DNA from: Desulfobacteraceae bacterium
GTDB taxonomy: Bacteria > Desulfobacterota > Desulfobacteria > Desulfobacterales > Desulfobacteraceae
DNA length: 7,486 bases
Assembly: GCA_024225895.1 (NCBI GenBank)
Contig: JAAEMC010000506.1
Span: forward strand, 1 to 7,486
Reading direction: 5' to 3'
Within the stretch, counting starts at the first letter, position 1. Every line of letters starts with the position of its first letter. Both the position numbers and the translations under genes were made by a program. The notes under the pieces are model-generated. The model was not told the DNA's origin, did no database searches, and saw nothing but the letters and a program-made list of their open reading frames with translations. Positions 5,651 to 7,486 of the stretch are shown piece by piece.

Positions 5651-7036
5651 TTATGGAATTTGATGGTGGCTTTGGGTGTTAGGTTTCAGGGATGTAAGAT
5701 TAGTTTGAAACAGCGTCATAAACTCTTGTATATGCTGTTTTTTGATATAATTATTATTAAAATTGACATGGAGGGTGAGTTTGTTTTTATAGCTTGTGGC
5801 TGTAAAGAGCACGCAGCAACCCGGTACAACAGGTGCATTAATGGAATAGTCTACAGCCTTTGCAGAACCGAAATCCCCTGCTGAATCCGGTATGATCCCT
5901 ATATTGGTCAGTGCATGCATCTTGTTCATAAGGACAGGCAGTAAAAAAGCAATCGTCCTTGAAATCAACTCTGGCTGCATCCTTATGGATACCATATCCC
6001 ATGTTTCCCTCAAGCCAAGATATTTTTTTGCCTTGTCAAGTTTGGGTTTTACGGCTTTTAAAGCAGTCTGGATGTCCATAAGCTCACTGATTCCTGCCAC
6101 CAGATAATGGGTAGCGCTCATGTTGGCCATAGTCCCTTTAGGCTGCCCAAGCCATCTTCGCCCGTCTATTGTATATCCGGAAAGTACTTTTGAAAATGGT
6201 GTTGTCTTTTTTTTGTTCCAGTGATTCACCGTGGTCATTAAAGCGGCCATGAGATAATCGTTGACAGTGGCAGAGTATGTCTGAAGCTCGGTTTTTATGA
6301 TGTCTATTTCCTTTGGTGTAAGGCTAATACTTTCCATAGCAGGCTCATCTGGTAGCGTATTTCTATTTTGGTCTTGGAGTTTTGGGCAAATTCTTGACGA
6401 GGTTTTTGAAAATCCAGTCATAGTATAAAGGCCTTTAAACAACTCCCTGAAGGTATGGACTGGCATCATCAGTAGTTGATGCCATTTTAAATATGCGGAA
6501 AGTTGGCGCCAGGATCTGTTGGCATCAATAGTAATATCCGGTTGCCAGTTCTGATTTGAAGTTAGGTTTCGATAAATATATGCAAAAAGGTTAAATAGTT
6601 GTTTGCATCCCTCTCCGTCCACAGCCAAATGATGTACCTGTAAAATCAGGTAGTGCTTATGTGGTCCGTCAATGGAAATAACCCGTATCAAAGGGGATGC
6701 TAAAGGGTCGATGGGATTTTTTACACATTCATTTTTTATTTGCCTGGCCTGTTTATCATCTGAAACTGTTTTTCGTGTGATCAACTGCCGGATATCCCCG
6801 GGATCAGTATGCCCCCAATACCCGTTCCACAATCCCATGTGGAGCTTGGCACTAAGAATTGGAACGTTTTCGATTAAGATGCCAAGTGTTTTTTCAATAA
6901 GATCATCATCCAGGGAGGTGGTCAGTTCAATGATTCCCCAGAGGCAAAAAGATGGCTCTTTTGACATCCAATGATAGATAAGCCGGTCCATGGCGGCCTC
7001 TTTAGTGATAAATAATTTTTCATTTGCATAAGTCAT
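5651..7036 (-). CDS. Condensation-domain / CoA-dependent acyltransferase superfamily protein
   Basis: Up to 461 residues. The active-site signature HHxxxDG is present at 135-141 (H135, H136, D140, G141), as in NRPS condensation domains, PapA5-type acyltransferases, alcohol acetyltransferases and wax ester synthases. A DGR segment near 291-293, NIG at 378-380 with DFG at 388-390, and a closing strand-helix (LTLHVNFNN, then a helix to about 450) complete the usual two-lobed chloramphenicol-acetyltransferase-like fold. It stands alone, with no carrier or adenylation domain. Substrates are unknown; ester or amide transfer of an acyl group is the likely chemistry. The ATG at 7036 has no good ribosome site. 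An in-frame ATG at 6991 (residue 16) has AGAGG at 6997-7001 with a five-base spacer and is probably the true start, giving 446 residues. The last ~10 residues include repeat-derived sequence. It follows the GNAT gene by 8 bases. Confidence 0.8.
   Translation of the reverse strand: MTYANEKLFITKEAAMDRLIYHWMSKEPSFCLWGIIELTTSLDDDLIEKTLGILIENVPILSAKLHMGLWNGYWGHTDPGDIRQLITRKTVSDDKQARQIKNECVKNPIDPLASPLIRVISIDGPHKHYLILQVHHLAVDGEGCKQLFNLFAYIYRNLTSNQNWQPDITIDANRSWRQLSAYLKWHQLLMMPVHTFRELFKGLYTMTGFSKTSSRICPKLQDQNRNTLPDEPAMESISLTPKEIDIIKTELQTYSATVNDYLMAALMTTVNHWNKKKTTPFSKVLSGYTIDGRRWLGQPKGTMANMSATHYLVAGISELMDIQTALKAVKPKLDKAKKYLGLRETWDMVSIRMQPELISRTIAFLLPVLMNKMHALTNIGIIPDSAGDFGSAKAVDYSINAPVVPGCCVLFTATSYKNKLTLHVNFNNNYIKKQHIQEFMTLFQTNLTSLKPNTQSHHQIP
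5660..5678 (-). repeat. Third copy of the element-end motif inside the acyltransferase gene
   Basis: The minus strand reads CACCC-N4-CCACCATCAA. The same 19-base pattern is found at both ends of the palindromic element: on the plus strand at 5488-5506 and on the minus strand at 5606-5624. This copy lies 54 bases from the nearer one and encodes part of the last residues (PNTQSHHQ region) of the acyltransferase. The two minus-strand copies differ only in the four-base spacer. Confidence 0.65.
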
Positions 7037-7044
7037 AAATGAAA

Positions 7045-7486
7045 TTACCCCAACTCAAAGCTGGTGACCCCGAAAAGTTTATCAATTGGCAGGTCTGGAA
7101 AATCCTTTGTATACATCCTGGCAGTATGAAAAACCTGATTCATGCTTTGAGATTCAGCCAACTCAACTGCTGCAGGGTTGGTTGCCGGCGTGTCAAAAAA
7201 CAGGGGTTTGCCGGGAGATACTCTGCCGGATAATGCTAAGAGGATCCATCGGGCATGTTCTGGCGTGTCGGCAAACAGCGGGCCGATCTTAAATCCGGTC
7301 CGGCAGGGGCGGATCATACCATAGCCTTTTAATTGGCCATCCTCGATGATTCCTAAAACCGGACTGTCTTTTTGGCAGAGCCATGCCCTTAAAAAAGCAT
7401 TCCTTTGGGCTGGAAAAAAATCAGTATCATAATTTTCGACCAGGGTGAAATCTTTTGCAGATAAAATGGCAATAGATGGGAGATCC
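7045..7486 (-). CDS. GNAT family N-acetyltransferase, C-terminal part (N-terminus beyond window)
   Basis: The frame is open from the window edge to TAA at 7045-7047, giving 147 codons; an internal ATG at 7317 is not the start, because similarity continues upstream of it. Visible segments are RNAFLRAWL (about 26 residues into the fragment), a DG-x3-GYGMIRPC strand-turn, KIGPLFADT-x3-A, FFDTPATNPAA, and a final segment ending VFHTARMY. This order is what I recall for GNAT proteins with the YitH/HsaE-type C-terminal domain (second GNAT-like half), which transfer an acetyl group from acetyl-CoA to a small molecule or protein amine. The acetyl-CoA loop of the first half is outside the window. The short distance to the acyltransferase gene suggests one operon and possibly two steps of one acylation pathway, but no substrate is indicated. 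Confidence 0.78.
   Translation of the reverse strand, partial: DLPSIAILSAKDFTLVENYDTDFFPAQRNAFLRAWLCQKDSPVLGIIEDGQLKGYGMIRPCRTGFKIGPLFADTPEHARWILLALSGRVSPGKPLFFDTPATNPAAVELAESQSMNQVFHTARMYTKDFPDLPIDKLFGVTSFELG

Noticed and set aside
5377..5884. Plus-strand open frames of 74 and 109 codons across the palindromic element
   Set aside because: They run through the structured repeat and into antisense of the acyltransferase, with no protein-like composition.

Overview
The window looks like chromosomal DNA from a strictly anaerobic, probably sulfate-reducing Desulfobacterota (Desulfobacterales-type) bacterium. This is inferred from three things: the split, ferredoxin-bearing glutamate synthase, the small NifX-like metal-cluster protein, and the moderate GC content with strong AGGAGG-type ribosome sites. 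No rRNA or marker gene confirms the taxon. Every gene I can support lies on the minus strand, so transcription runs from high to low coordinates.

Right part (7486 to 5651): the C-terminal part of a GNAT acetyltransferase, cut by the window edge, is followed 8 bases later by a condensation-domain (CoA-dependent acyltransferase superfamily) protein with an intact HHxxxDG motif. The two probably form one transcription unit.

Middle (5650 to 4540): a 318-base gap holds a 132-base palindromic, multi-branch element with perfect 12-bp terminal inverted repeats. A third copy of its end motif lies inside the 3' end of the acyltransferase gene. After it come a small STAS-like DUF4325 protein and a NifX/NifB-type metal-cluster-binding protein with a Cys/His-rich tail.

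Left part (4539 to 1): a leader region carries a possible promoter and several competing stem-loops. It precedes a three-gene glutamate synthase operon: glutamine amidotransferase, then 2x[4Fe-4S] ferredoxin plus FMN synthase domain, then a GXGXG (alpha) domain fused to a GltD-like Fe-S/FAD oxidoreductase that runs off the left edge. Together these would release ammonia from glutamine, pass it to 2-oxoglutarate at the FMN site, and feed electrons in through the Fe-S clusters and the FAD domain. The amidotransferase and synthase genes overlap by 37 bases, and the synthase and fusion genes are 10 bases apart, so the three are probably co-translated.

The observations most worth a second look are the palindromic element with its extra end copy, the attenuator-like leader of the glutamate synthase operon, the divergent FMN-domain motifs, and the alpha/GltD fusion.
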